A DNA stretch of 64,000 bases from DAOPXV01 sp035352535 (GTDB taxonomy: Bacteria > Muiribacteriota > UBA9980). Below the pieces are notes generated by a model. That model searched no databases, was not told the DNA's origin, and was given only the letters and a program-made list of their open reading frames with translations. Shown in pieces: positions 44,374-53,162 of this stretch. The stretch covers positions 1 to 64,000 of the forward strand of contig CAZJFS010000005.1 in NCBI GenBank assembly GCA_964545075.1, written 5' to 3'. Position 1 is the stretch's first letter. Every line of letters starts with the position of its first letter. The position numbers and the translations under genes are program-made.

Positions 44374-45874
44374 TGCTTTTATAAAGTTTTTTAGTTCCAT
44401 AACCACGGCGATAACATTACTTTTTATAATCGCGCTTTCGTCGGTTGCCGGCACGCTTATTCAGCAGAACCAGGAATTCATTTTCTACAAAAAGAATTTT
44501 CCGCAATATTATGGCTGGATATATTTTTTTTCACTCGATGATCTTTATCATTCGGCATGGTTCGTCGCCCTGATCGTCCTGTTATGCGTAAACATAATCG
44601 TTTGCACGTTAAGACGTTTCAACTCCAGGCTTCAGGCGGCCCAAACCGTCGATTTTGACATAACCGCGGATTTTATAGCAACTTGCCGCTTCAAAAAAAG
44701 CATCGAAAAAGTTTCGAATGAATCGGCCGCCGCGGTCATATCCGCTAAAATAAAAGAATTCGGGTACGCGCTTTACGTTAAGGAAACGGACGGCCGCGCC
44801 TGTTTTTTTGGAAATTGCGGCGCTTACTCTTTTCTGGGTGAATTCACGGTTCACGCAAGCCTGCTTATGATAATCGCCGGCGCGCTCATCGGGAATATTT
44901 ACGGATATAAAACGCAGATGGCGGGGGTTCCCGGAGACGTCCGGCCGGTTCCGACGAAGGCTTATTTAGACCTTCAGAACAGGATCGGCGAGACATTTGA
45001 AAAGGCGCGGGCTCAAGGGCGCGACAGCCACGATGAGATAGGAAAACTTATGGCGCGGCAGATGGCGCTTCCTGAAAAGTCTTTTTTTGACGTGCGCATA
45101 GATGATTTCAAAACAGTGTATGCCGAAGGTGGATTGACTGCGGAAGCGCGCGTGAAGAACTGGTACACGACTTTATCAGTCCTGTCCGGAACGACGCCTG
45201 TTTATACGAAGACGCTTTCGGTTAACGATCCAATGAGCTATGACGGGGTCAACATTTATCAGTCTTCATTCGGAGCCGTCACGTGCGGTTATAAAAATTT
45301 CAGAATACGGTATCTGGAAAAAGGCGCCGGCGCTTCTGAAACCTCATTCGTCATAAATGACGCTGAAAATTCGAGTGAGGTGCGCTTTAAAGGTTATAAG
45401 ATAAGGGCATTGAAATTTTTGCCTGATTTTAAGATCGATATCGATACAAAACAGGCCTATTCCGCGTCCGATGAGCCGGGAAATCCGGCTTTAAAACTTG
45501 AAATAAGCCGGGATGGAACCGGAGAGGTTAAGACGCAATGGCTTTTTAAAAATATTCCTGATTTTTCGCATGAAGGCGCGAGTGATGGAGAATTCTCCGG
45601 CCGGTTCATTTTCGATGGTTTTGAAGCGGTTGAAAAACAATATACCGGTCTTCAGATCGCCTATGATCCTGGCGTCTATCTGGTGTGGGCTGGTTTCGCG
45701 TTTATGACGGCTGGCTTTTTCTGGGCTTTTTATATTTTCCATAAAAGGGTCTGGTGCGTCTTCGATAAAAGCGGATGCCGGATTCATCTGGGCGGTTCGG
45801 CCGATAAGAACCATGTCCTTTTCGAAGAGGAATTCAATGAATTTTGTTCTGAAATCGAATCAGAGGTGAAGTGA
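44354..45874 (+). CDS. resB: ResB/Ccs1, cytochrome c biogenesis (System II)
   Basis: A 506-residue membrane protein of the ResB/Ccs1 family, which with CcsA carries haem outward and keeps it reduced for attachment to CxxCH. The first helices (about 10-40 and 64-85) enclose LIQQNQEFIFYKKNFPQYYGWIY. The periplasmic domain spans about 190-430 and the last helix is near 445-465. ATG 44354 lies in the end of ahbD; GAGGAG at 44335-44340 is 13 bases ahead, slightly far, and a TTG at 44330 is also possible. CcsA follows after 3 bases. Acting on the cytochrome at 39488 is the obvious use. Confidence 0.92.
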   Translation: MFPLKNNAFIKFFSSITTAITLLFIIALSSVAGTLIQQNQEFIFYKKNFPQYYGWIYFFSLDDLYHSAWFVALIVLLCVNIIVCTLRRFNSRLQAAQTVDFDITADFIATCRFKKSIEKVSNESAAAVISAKIKEFGYALYVKETDGRACFFGNCGAYSFLGEFTVHASLLMIIAGALIGNIYGYKTQMAGVPGDVRPVPTKAYLDLQNRIGETFEKARAQGRDSHDEIGKLMARQMALPEKSFFDVRIDDFKTVYAEGGLTAEARVKNWYTTLSVLSGTTPVYTKTLSVNDPMSYDGVNIYQSSFGAVTCGYKNFRIRYLEKGAGASETSFVINDAENSSEVRFKGYKIRALKFLPDFKIDIDTKQAYSASDEPGNPALKLEISRDGTGEVKTQWLFKNIPDFSHEGASDGEFSGRFIFDGFEAVEKQYTGLQIAYDPGVYLVWAGFAFMTAGFFWAFYIFHKRVWCVFDKSGCRIHLGGSADKNHVLFEEEFNEFCSEIESEVK

Positions 45875-45877
45875 TAA

Positions 45878-46879
45878 ATGATGGATGATATTGGCTTTAC
45901 TATAGCTTTTTTTTCTTACATGGCCGGCGCTCTGGCTTATACATATTTTCTTTTTTGGAAACGGTCCCAGCCCGGCCATGCCGCGACTGGCGTATTATGG
46001 TTAGGCGCCATTGCTCATGCTTTTGCGATTGGCGATCGTATGCTGGCGGCGGGGTACATGCCGATGTCGAACATGTTCGAGTCGCTTTCGGTTTTTTCGT
46101 GGCTTATAGCGCTGTCTTATTTCGCAGTTGAATATAAATATAAGACGAAATCTCTCGGGCCTTTCGTCATGAGCATATCGTTTACAATGATAGCCATAGC
46201 CTCCGTCCTTCCGCGCGACATTAAACCGCTTGTTCCGGCTCTTCAAAGTTACTGGCTTGGCCTTCATGTCGCCGTAACGTTTATCGGCGAGGCCGCGTTC
46301 GCGGTTTCATACGTTGCCGCGCTGTTATATATCATGAAGCCGGCGCGCGACGGCGAAAAGTCCTCGGCGTTTTCCAATGTTTTCTCCGCATCCAACGCCG
46401 GGGCGTTTCTCGGCGTAATATCGTTTTTTATTATAGCGCTTCTGAAAAAAAGATCGGTCATATTTCCGGAGAACTATCCGGCTTTTTATATTCCGCTTGC
46501 AGTCGCGACCGTATGTTCGATCGTTTTTTACCGGATGAGAAATATTATAGTTTCGGTTCTTCCTTCAGGCGAGATATTAGACGATATCAGCTATCGCTCG
46601 GTCAGTATAGGGCTGCCCGTTTTTACGCTTGGCGGGCTGGTTTTCGGGGCTATATGGGCTCACAGGGCGTGGGGGACATACTGGTCGTGGGACCCGAAGG
46701 AAACCTGGGCGCTTATTACGTGGTTCATATATGCGATATATCTTCATATGCGCCATCATTCCAACTGGCGGGGAATGAAAGCGGCGTATATCACTTCGCT
46801 GGGTTTCATCTCGACGCTGTTCACTTATTTTGGCGTTAATTATCTTCTTTCCGGGTTACATTCATATGGAAGGTTTTGA
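45878..46879 (+). CDS. ccsA: CcsA/ResC, cytochrome c haem lyase (System II)
   Basis: A 333-residue, eight-to-nine-helix membrane protein. The WWD haem-binding motif reads WGTYWSWDPKETWALITW near 265-282, with conserved histidines nearby (LHVAVTF; AHRAWG; LHMRHHSNWRG). CcsA and ResB together bind haem and join it to c-type apocytochromes. AGAGGTGA lies a few bases ahead of the ATG. It is followed by hemA after 3 bases, so the operon runs unbroken from haem precursor to haem attachment. Confidence 0.95.
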   Translation: MMDDIGFTIAFFSYMAGALAYTYFLFWKRSQPGHAATGVLWLGAIAHAFAIGDRMLAAGYMPMSNMFESLSVFSWLIALSYFAVEYKYKTKSLGPFVMSISFTMIAIASVLPRDIKPLVPALQSYWLGLHVAVTFIGEAAFAVSYVAALLYIMKPARDGEKSSAFSNVFSASNAGAFLGVISFFIIALLKKRSVIFPENYPAFYIPLAVATVCSIVFYRMRNIIVSVLPSGEILDDISYRSVSIGLPVFTLGGLVFGAIWAHRAWGTYWSWDPKETWALITWFIYAIYLHMRHHSNWRGMKAAYITSLGFISTLFTYFGVNYLLSGLHSYGRF

Positions 46880-46882
46880 TTT

Positions 46883-48223
46883 ATGCTAGTATCCATTGGT
46901 TTAAACTATAAAAAGGCTTCCGTTGGCGTTCGCGAAAAAATGGCTATCGGCGCCGCGAGGCATGCGGAAGTGCTTGCGAGGTTTTATGCTCTTGAAGGCG
47001 TTCGCGAATGCGTCCTTCTTTCGACCTGCAATCGCTTTGAATTATATCTCAGGCTTGGTTCGTTAGACGCTATGGATCTTGTAAGAAACGCCGTAAAGCA
47101 TGATTTCAATATTTCCGGACGCGACATGGCCGAATATTTTTATGCTTACGAGTGCGAGAAGGCGGCCCGTCATCTTTTCGAGGTCGTATCGAGCCTGGAT
47201 TCGATGATCATAGGAGAATCCCAGATACTCGGCCAGATCAAGGACGCCTACGCGCTCGCCGTCGCGAATAAAACGACCGCCGTCGTATTGAACAAGCTTT
47301 TTCATCACGCCATAAGGGTAGGTAAACTTGTCAGGACCGATACTTCGATCGGGAGGAACGCGGTTTCGGTAAGTTCGGTCGCTGTCGATCTGGCAAAAAA
47401 AGCGCTTGGCGATCTTGAACGCATGTCGGTGCTTCTAATAGGCGCCGGCGAGATGGCGGAGCTTGCGGTTACGTGCCTTATGGCGAATGGCGTTAAAAAT
47501 GTTGCCGTCGTGTCGAGAACGCTTTCCCGGGCTATCGCTCTCGCCGGAAAGTACGGCGCGGATCCTGCCGAGATGCGTGATATGTATGAAAAAATGGCCT
47601 TGGCGGATATCGTTATATCCTCGACGAGCGCGCCTCATTATGTGGTCGAGCCGCGGCGCGTAGCCGAAGCGATGCTGAAGCGTCCTGAAAAACCTCTTGT
47701 CCTCATTGATATAGCCGTTCCGAGGGATATTGATCCCGGAGTTTCCTCTGTCGAAAACGTTCATCTCTATAACATAGACGATCTAAGGCAGGTTATAGAC
47801 GGAAACATGCTCTTGAGAAGTTCGGAAGTGAAAAAGACGCGCAAAATAATAAGCGGCGAGCTGGATCTTTTTATTCAGTGGCTTTCGAAACAATCGGTTA
47901 TGCCGTTCGTTTCAAGGTTTCGAAAACACGTCGAAGAGATAATCAAAAGCGAGATAGATAAATTTTCGAAGCGGATGCCCGCTAACGACATCATGCAAAA
48001 AAGTATAAAAGCTTTCACTGAAGCGGTTATCAACCGGATAACCAGCACGCCCATAATCAAGATACAAAAATGCGGCAGCAAATGCCATGTCGAATCCTGC
48101 ATAAGAAACGTGGGCTGCCTTTTCAACCTTGACGGCGATTTTGACGAAGAAACGGCGGAGCCGGTTCGTACGCACAGGGAAGAAACGGCGGAGCCGGTTC
48201 GCAAAGCGGAACCGCCGTCTTAA
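46883..48223 (+). CDS. hemA: Glutamyl-tRNA reductase with extra C-terminal cysteine tail
   Basis: A 446-residue glutamyl-tRNA reductase, first enzyme of C5 tetrapyrrole synthesis. The catalytic Cys is C49 in LLSTCNRFELYL; GESQILGQIKDAY, the Rossmann LIGAGEMAEL and RDIDPGV are in place, then the dimerisation helices. The normal protein would end near 390. Here a tail follows: C397, C401, C406 and C412 in KCGSKCHVESCIRNVGCLF, which looks like a metal, Fe-S or haem site, then two copies of an 11-residue unit (EETAEPVRTHR, EETAEPVRKAE) coded by 23-bp identical repeats (48146-48168, 48179-48201). It is last in the ahb operon; its stop overlaps that of the convergent kinase gene by 3 bases. Confidence 0.95.
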   Translation: MLVSIGLNYKKASVGVREKMAIGAARHAEVLARFYALEGVRECVLLSTCNRFELYLRLGSLDAMDLVRNAVKHDFNISGRDMAEYFYAYECEKAARHLFEVVSSLDSMIIGESQILGQIKDAYALAVANKTTAVVLNKLFHHAIRVGKLVRTDTSIGRNAVSVSSVAVDLAKKALGDLERMSVLLIGAGEMAELAVTCLMANGVKNVAVVSRTLSRAIALAGKYGADPAEMRDMYEKMALADIVISSTSAPHYVVEPRRVAEAMLKRPEKPLVLIDIAVPRDIDPGVSSVENVHLYNIDDLRQVIDGNMLLRSSEVKKTRKIISGELDLFIQWLSKQSVMPFVSRFRKHVEEIIKSEIDKFSKRMPANDIMQKSIKAFTEAVINRITSTPIIKIQKCGSKCHVESCIRNVGCLFNLDGDFDEETAEPVRTHREETAEPVRKAEPPS

Positions 48224-50316
48224 AATTTCAATTTTTCAATTTCGGCCCTGTAGCCGCTGTATTCAATATTAATCTTTTCTAATATTTCTTCGACGCCATC
48301 GGTTTTGTTGGCTTTTCCAATGACTTCTATGCTCGCGAAGAGCAAATTGAGGCGTTCCGCGGCGACGTTGAGCGACGATCCTTTAAGCCTGTGCGCGGCT
48401 TTTCTCATGATCTCGGAATTTCCCGCGGCGGCGGCGGTTTTGATCTCTTTTGAAAACGTCTCGAAATCGTTGAAAAATATCCGGATTATTTCCTTTGCCA
48501 ATTCCTGTTTTCCGAGTACGGTTTTCATGAATTTTTCGCGGTTGAAAGTCGCCGGTTGGCCGTTTTCATCAGCCTGAGATTTGAATTCCAGAGGCCTTTT
48601 TTCACAGGCCGCTGGATCCGGCTGCGCTTCATTTTTTTTCAGACAGCGAGCTATGATCTCTTCGAGTTTGTTGGTGTTTATAGGTTTGGATATATAGTCG
48701 TTCATTCCGCATTTCATGCACTGCTCGTAATCTTCCCTGTTGGCGAAAGCCGTCATCGCTATCACCGGTATCTTATCGTTTGCGGCCCTTATTCTGGAAG
48801 TCGCTTCAAGCCCGTCCATTATCGGCATCTGAAGGTCCATGAAGATAAGATCGATCTTTTCCTTTTTAAAGATATCAAAAGCGCTTTTTCCGTTTTCAGC
48901 CGGAATGACTTCATGACCCAGCATTTTTAAAAGTTCCATCATGAGCTTTAAATTTATTAAATTATCCTCGGCGATCAATATTTTAAGCCTGGGTTTTTCT
49001 CCGGTTTCGGCCGCGCCCTTTTTTTCAGGCATGCCGCCGATGAGCTCGCCTTTTTCAAGTTCGATGCGGAAATGAAAAACGCTTCCGGCGTCCGGAGCGC
49101 TTTCGACAAATATGCCTTCCGCGCCCATCAGCTTGACGAGGGATTGAGCTAGAGTGAGGCCGAAACCGGCTCCGCCATATTTTCTGATGCCGGCCCCGTC
49201 AGCCTGGGTGAACGGCGTGAAAATTTTCTTGATGTCTGAAGCTTCGATCCCGACGCCCGAATCGGATACGCTTATATTAAGCCCGGAATTTTTTTCTGTT
49301 TCGGTTTCGAGCTTGATCTTAAGGGCAACGTTGCCGTGTTCGGTGAATTTGACCGCGTTATTGACCAGATGCGAAATTACCTGAAGAAGCCTTTTTTCAT
49401 CGCCTATAAAACGGCATCTGATTCCGGGATCGATAGACGTGGATATGTTGACGCCCTTTTGCGCGGCGATGACGCTTGCGTACTTGACCGCGTGAGCGGC
49501 TATATTAGATATGTCGAAGGCCTTTTTTTCGATTTCGAGGTTTCCGGCTTCGATCCTGGAAAAGTCAAAGACGTCGTTTATAAGGCCTAAAAGGTTCTTT
49601 CCGCTGATCTTTATGAATTGCGTCATTTCCCGCTGGTCTTTATTAAGTCCCGTGCGTGTGAGAAGGTCCGCGAATCCTATAACGTTATTAAGAGGCGTCC
49701 TTATTTCATGGCTTATATTTGCTAAAAACTGGCTTTTGGCGATGTTCGCGGCTTCGGCGTATATCTTAAGCGACCTCATTTCTTCGTTCTGGCGAATAGC
49801 CATGAGGCGTCCCATTCCAAGTTCGGTTAGAAGCTCGCCGAGGTTTTGAAGAAGCTCGAGATTTTTTTTCACGGTGTCGATAGTCAGCACGGGCGTTTCA
49901 ATAATGGAGCGCATGTAGCCGTCTTTTTCAAACCCGTTCTCTTCGGCATACTTCGCGAAAAAATCAAGATCCGGTTTATCGAGGAAGAATTGGCCGTGAA
50001 ATATGTTGGCGTGATGAACGCCTTCGATTATCAGGGGTATAACGCAGTGAAAAGGGCCGTTTTCGCATCGATGGATAACGAACTTTTCGCCGGTTTTTAT
50101 TTTATCGGAGATTTCAAATCTGCATTTTTCACATTTTGCAAGCGTTTTTTCGAACTGGCGGTTAAATTTGGTGCAGATATTAAGCCAGCCGGCCGTGGCG
50201 TATATTTCGCCGTTTACATCCATTACGCCGGTGGCGATCGAAGACGCTTCGTATAATTTTTCAAGCATTTTCTGGAGTTTTGGTATGTTGATTATGTCCG
50301 AAAACAATATTTTCAT
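48220..50316 (-). CDS. PocR-domain hybrid histidine kinase (HisKA-CA-REC-HPt)
   Basis: A 698-residue soluble hybrid kinase. Residues 5-165 are a PocR ligand-binding domain (YEASSIATGVMDVNGEIYATAG, KCEKCR with C62 and C65, HRCENGPFHCVIPL). HisKA has FLANISHEIRTPLNNVIG (H203); the ATPase domain is complete (NNAVKF, DSGVGI, GAGFGLTLA). A receiver with EDN, FMDLQMP, TAFA and KP follows, then an HPt domain with AAHRLKGSSLNV. All phosphorelay residues are intact. PocR domains sense small metabolites such as propanediol-type diols in known cases; the ligand here is unknown. Output must come from another regulator, since no DNA-binding domain is fused. Confidence 0.93.
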   Translation of the reverse strand: MKILFSDIINIPKLQKMLEKLYEASSIATGVMDVNGEIYATAGWLNICTKFNRQFEKTLAKCEKCRFEISDKIKTGEKFVIHRCENGPFHCVIPLIIEGVHHANIFHGQFFLDKPDLDFFAKYAEENGFEKDGYMRSIIETPVLTIDTVKKNLELLQNLGELLTELGMGRLMAIRQNEEMRSLKIYAEAANIAKSQFLANISHEIRTPLNNVIGFADLLTRTGLNKDQREMTQFIKISGKNLLGLINDVFDFSRIEAGNLEIEKKAFDISNIAAHAVKYASVIAAQKGVNISTSIDPGIRCRFIGDEKRLLQVISHLVNNAVKFTEHGNVALKIKLETETEKNSGLNISVSDSGVGIEASDIKKIFTPFTQADGAGIRKYGGAGFGLTLAQSLVKLMGAEGIFVESAPDAGSVFHFRIELEKGELIGGMPEKKGAAETGEKPRLKILIAEDNLINLKLMMELLKMLGHEVIPAENGKSAFDIFKKEKIDLIFMDLQMPIMDGLEATSRIRAANDKIPVIAMTAFANREDYEQCMKCGMNDYISKPINTNKLEEIIARCLKKNEAQPDPAACEKRPLEFKSQADENGQPATFNREKFMKTVLGKQELAKEIIRIFFNDFETFSKEIKTAAAAGNSEIMRKAAHRLKGSSLNVAAERLNLLFASIEVIGKANKTDGVEEILEKINIEYSGYRAEIEKLKF

Positions 50317-50426
50317 AATGAGTTAAATTTTAATTTATTTTAAGAAAAGTTGCAAGAAGAATTTTTAATTTATTTAAAATGTCGGTAACGTGGCGCTTTA
50401 AATGTATTTTTTCACGGTGTTTTTTA

Positions 50427-50455
50427 TTGACATATTATCGCAAATTTTGTAAGAT
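50427..50455 (+). promoter_or_regulatory. Promoter of the GH57 gene
   Basis: TTGACA (50427-50432), 17-base spacer, TAAGAT (50450-50455); 36 bases separate it from the ATG at 50492, with GAGGAG ahead of the start. Confidence 0.75.
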
Positions 50456-50491
50456 TAATCGCGTATCTTTTATTTAACGAGGAGATGCCGC

Positions 50492-53158
50492 ATGCTTTAT
50501 AAAAAAATTAAAATGAATTTTTTCCCTGCCGCCCTGGCGTTACTTTTTCTTTTGTCTTTTGTCGCGCCATCTTTTTCATTTGACTTCCCGGTAAAACCGT
50601 TTGAGGAATATAAGCTCATCGCTTATAAGCTCAATACCTACAAGCAGGCGTTTAAACCGGATAATAAATCCATCTCGCCGGGTCTGGACTATTTGAAAAA
50701 ACAATACGAGTTGACCTTGGAAGAACTCGGAATCAAAAAAGGCGAGCTGGTAAATATTTTTAACGTGGCGGTTTCAAAGGATGAACGTGAGGCCGTCAAA
50801 ACCATTACGGATTATATCTGTAACGTCGCGAATTCCGATCCGTCATATCCGGCGTTTAACTCCCTCCGTGAAATGTTCATACAAAAGATAAATTTTGAAA
50901 TGATTTCATCCGGTGACAACGCTGAGCGTAAAGGCTTTCTTGTGAAAATAAAAACGGAGCTTGGAAACAAGATCCTTGTCGGTTCGACTCCGATAATAAC
51001 TTCCGCTTTCGATAAAAAAAACGTTAAAGCTAAAGTTCCGATATACATATCCTTTCACTGGCATATGCACCAGCCGATATACTGGCCTTATGAAGATATG
51101 GTTGCGACCAATAACAGGGGCGTTTATTCATACAGCCTTTTAGATGTTATGTCCAGTCGCGCCGGAGCTTATACCACGTGGCCGTATGATGCTGTAAAAG
51201 CGGCAGCCGATGCCGGACTTCCAAACGCCGGAGCGCAGGTCAGCTTTTCCGGCTCTCTAATAGAGGATTTAAATTCAATAAAAAAAGCCGGGCTTGGTTT
51301 CAATAACTGGGAGTCCGGTTACAGCGCCGGAAGAAATTTAAAGACGGCTCTTGGAAATCCGCGCCTGGATATGGTCTCGTTCGGATTCCATCATCCTCTG
51401 ATGGCGCTCATCGATTACGAGGACATAAGAAAACAGATACAGGCCCATAGAAAGATAACGCTCGATACTTTCGGTAACTCGGTAAGTTATTCGAAAGGGA
51501 TATTCCCGCCGGAGAACGCCTTCGCCGAGTGGATGATACCCGCTCTCGTCGATGAAGGGTTACAGTGGGTATTCGTGGATAATATTCACTTTTCCCGCGC
51601 ATGTAAAAACTATCCGTGGGTGAAGGGTGAAAATCTTTTTCCGCCGAACACCGCCGATCAACAAAACCCCGATCCGAAGAACTGGGTCCAGCTTTCCGGC
51701 CTCTGGGCGCCGTCGAAGATCACTCCGTGGTCGAACCGGCCTTACTACGTGGCATATAAAGATCCGGCAAGCGGAAAGCCACAGATGACGCCGGACGGGA
51801 AGCTCGCGAAAATGATAGCGGTGCCGACCGATCGCTATATGGGAAATGAGGACGGCCGCGGCGGTTTTGGCGCGCTCAATTACGAACAGGTCATGAGCCA
51901 GCTTGAAGAATATAATACCGACCCGAAGCACCCGATCCTTATCGTACTTCATCATGACGGCGATAATTATGGCGGCGGCTCGTCGGGCTACTACCATGAT
52001 AATTTTAATGGTTTCGTGAATTGGGCTAAATCAAATTCCGAAAGGTTCGTATGCACGACGGTGCAGGATTATCTCGATAAATTTCCGCCTGATGCCGAAA
52101 ATATTATACATGTTGAAAGCGGTTCCTGGGCGGGAGCTGACAACGGCGATCCTGAATTTTTAAAATGGAACGGCGATCCGGATCCTAAAACCGGTTATTC
52201 GCCTGACAGAAATTCATGGGGCGTTATTACCGCCGCTAAAAACTATGTTATGACGGCGAACCAGGTCGCGCCGGATTCGGACGAGACGAAAAACGCGTGG
52301 AGATATATGCTCGTGAGCGAAACGTCATGTTATGAATATTGGGATGGGACTGAAATGTGGGACAGTCATCCGACGCGGGCCGCGAACATCGCTGTCGCGT
52401 TCGCTAAAAAAACATTGGATATGAATAGCGGATTCGAGGATAAAACGCCGCCGACGATTTATAAACCCCAGCGGGAGCCCTATAACCCGGGAGGAATGGA
52501 ATGGGGCGCGTTTCCTATGCCTGCGGATTTCACCGTATGGACCTACGCTTATGATATGAGCGGGCTTAAGTCCGTGAGCCTTCAATACGTTACGGTGGAA
52601 AACGTTGGTGACAGCCTGATTACGGCGGCCGCGTGGACGAACGTTCCAATGGCCGGGAAGCCGATAGCGTCTCAGACCAATCCGAAACCCACGGTTAAAG
52701 CGCTTGAATATTCGTATAAAATTTCAGGAAAGAAGAACGTTACTTACGCATACAGGATCGCCGCCGAGGACGAGCATGGAAATATAGGATATTCTCCCGT
52801 TAATTACGTTCACGTAGGCGATACGCCGGCCTGTCCGGAGCCAGAAAAATCCTGCTGGACGCCTGAAAATCCGGGTCCTGATGATGCCATAATCATAACG
52901 TCGTCGAAACCCGGAAAACTTCACTGGGGGATCAACGGCTGGAAGATACCCGCCGAATCGCTGTGGCCTTCGGGAACGGTAAAATGGAGCGATGGAAAAG
53001 CCGTCGAGACGCTTCTGGTTCAATCCGAAGACGGTAAATCTTACCGCGCGAAATTAGGGCCGTTCGGAAAGAGCGGCGCGCCGGTTGAAGCGGTGAATTT
53101 CGTTTTTCATAATGCCGACGGGACATGGGGAAGCGATAAAATCATAAGCATAAAATAG
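50492..53158 (+). CDS. Secreted glycoside hydrolase family 57 enzyme with C-terminal starch-binding-like module
   Basis: An 888-residue exported protein: signal peptide 1-29, an N-terminal helical part to about 180, and a GH57 barrel that starts at VPIYISFHWHMHQPIYWP (H189-H193, GH57 region 1). FGFHHPL, IFPPENAFAEWMIPALVDEGLQWVFVDN (catalytic Glu candidate) and LIVLHHDGDNYGGGSSGYY (Asp candidate) are further GH57 regions. The last 100 residues (KLHWGINGWKIP, LWPSGTVKWSDGKAVET, VNFVFHNADGTWGSD) resemble CBM25/26-type starch-binding modules. It should act on alpha-glucans outside the cell. Taken with glgA, the cell both degrades and stores glucan. Convergent with the YD-repeat gene, 4 bases between stops. 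Confidence 0.9.
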   Translation: MLYKKIKMNFFPAALALLFLLSFVAPSFSFDFPVKPFEEYKLIAYKLNTYKQAFKPDNKSISPGLDYLKKQYELTLEELGIKKGELVNIFNVAVSKDEREAVKTITDYICNVANSDPSYPAFNSLREMFIQKINFEMISSGDNAERKGFLVKIKTELGNKILVGSTPIITSAFDKKNVKAKVPIYISFHWHMHQPIYWPYEDMVATNNRGVYSYSLLDVMSSRAGAYTTWPYDAVKAAADAGLPNAGAQVSFSGSLIEDLNSIKKAGLGFNNWESGYSAGRNLKTALGNPRLDMVSFGFHHPLMALIDYEDIRKQIQAHRKITLDTFGNSVSYSKGIFPPENAFAEWMIPALVDEGLQWVFVDNIHFSRACKNYPWVKGENLFPPNTADQQNPDPKNWVQLSGLWAPSKITPWSNRPYYVAYKDPASGKPQMTPDGKLAKMIAVPTDRYMGNEDGRGGFGALNYEQVMSQLEEYNTDPKHPILIVLHHDGDNYGGGSSGYYHDNFNGFVNWAKSNSERFVCTTVQDYLDKFPPDAENIIHVESGSWAGADNGDPEFLKWNGDPDPKTGYSPDRNSWGVITAAKNYVMTANQVAPDSDETKNAWRYMLVSETSCYEYWDGTEMWDSHPTRAANIAVAFAKKTLDMNSGFEDKTPPTIYKPQREPYNPGGMEWGAFPMPADFTVWTYAYDMSGLKSVSLQYVTVENVGDSLITAAAWTNVPMAGKPIASQTNPKPTVKALEYSYKISGKKNVTYAYRIAAEDEHGNIGYSPVNYVHVGDTPACPEPEKSCWTPENPGPDDAIIITSSKPGKLHWGINGWKIPAESLWPSGTVKWSDGKAVETLLVQSEDGKSYRAKLGPFGKSGAPVEAVNFVFHNADGTWGSDKIISIK

Positions 53159-53162
53159 GGTT

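Noticed and set aside
48184..48219. Intrinsic terminator at the end of hemA
   Set aside because: The stem ACGGCGG with CCGCCGT arises from the coding repeat, has a large internal bulge, and lacks a T run.
50981..50996. tRNA T-loop-like sequence GGTTCGACTCC
   Set aside because: It lies within the GH57 coding sequence and has no acceptor stem or other arms.
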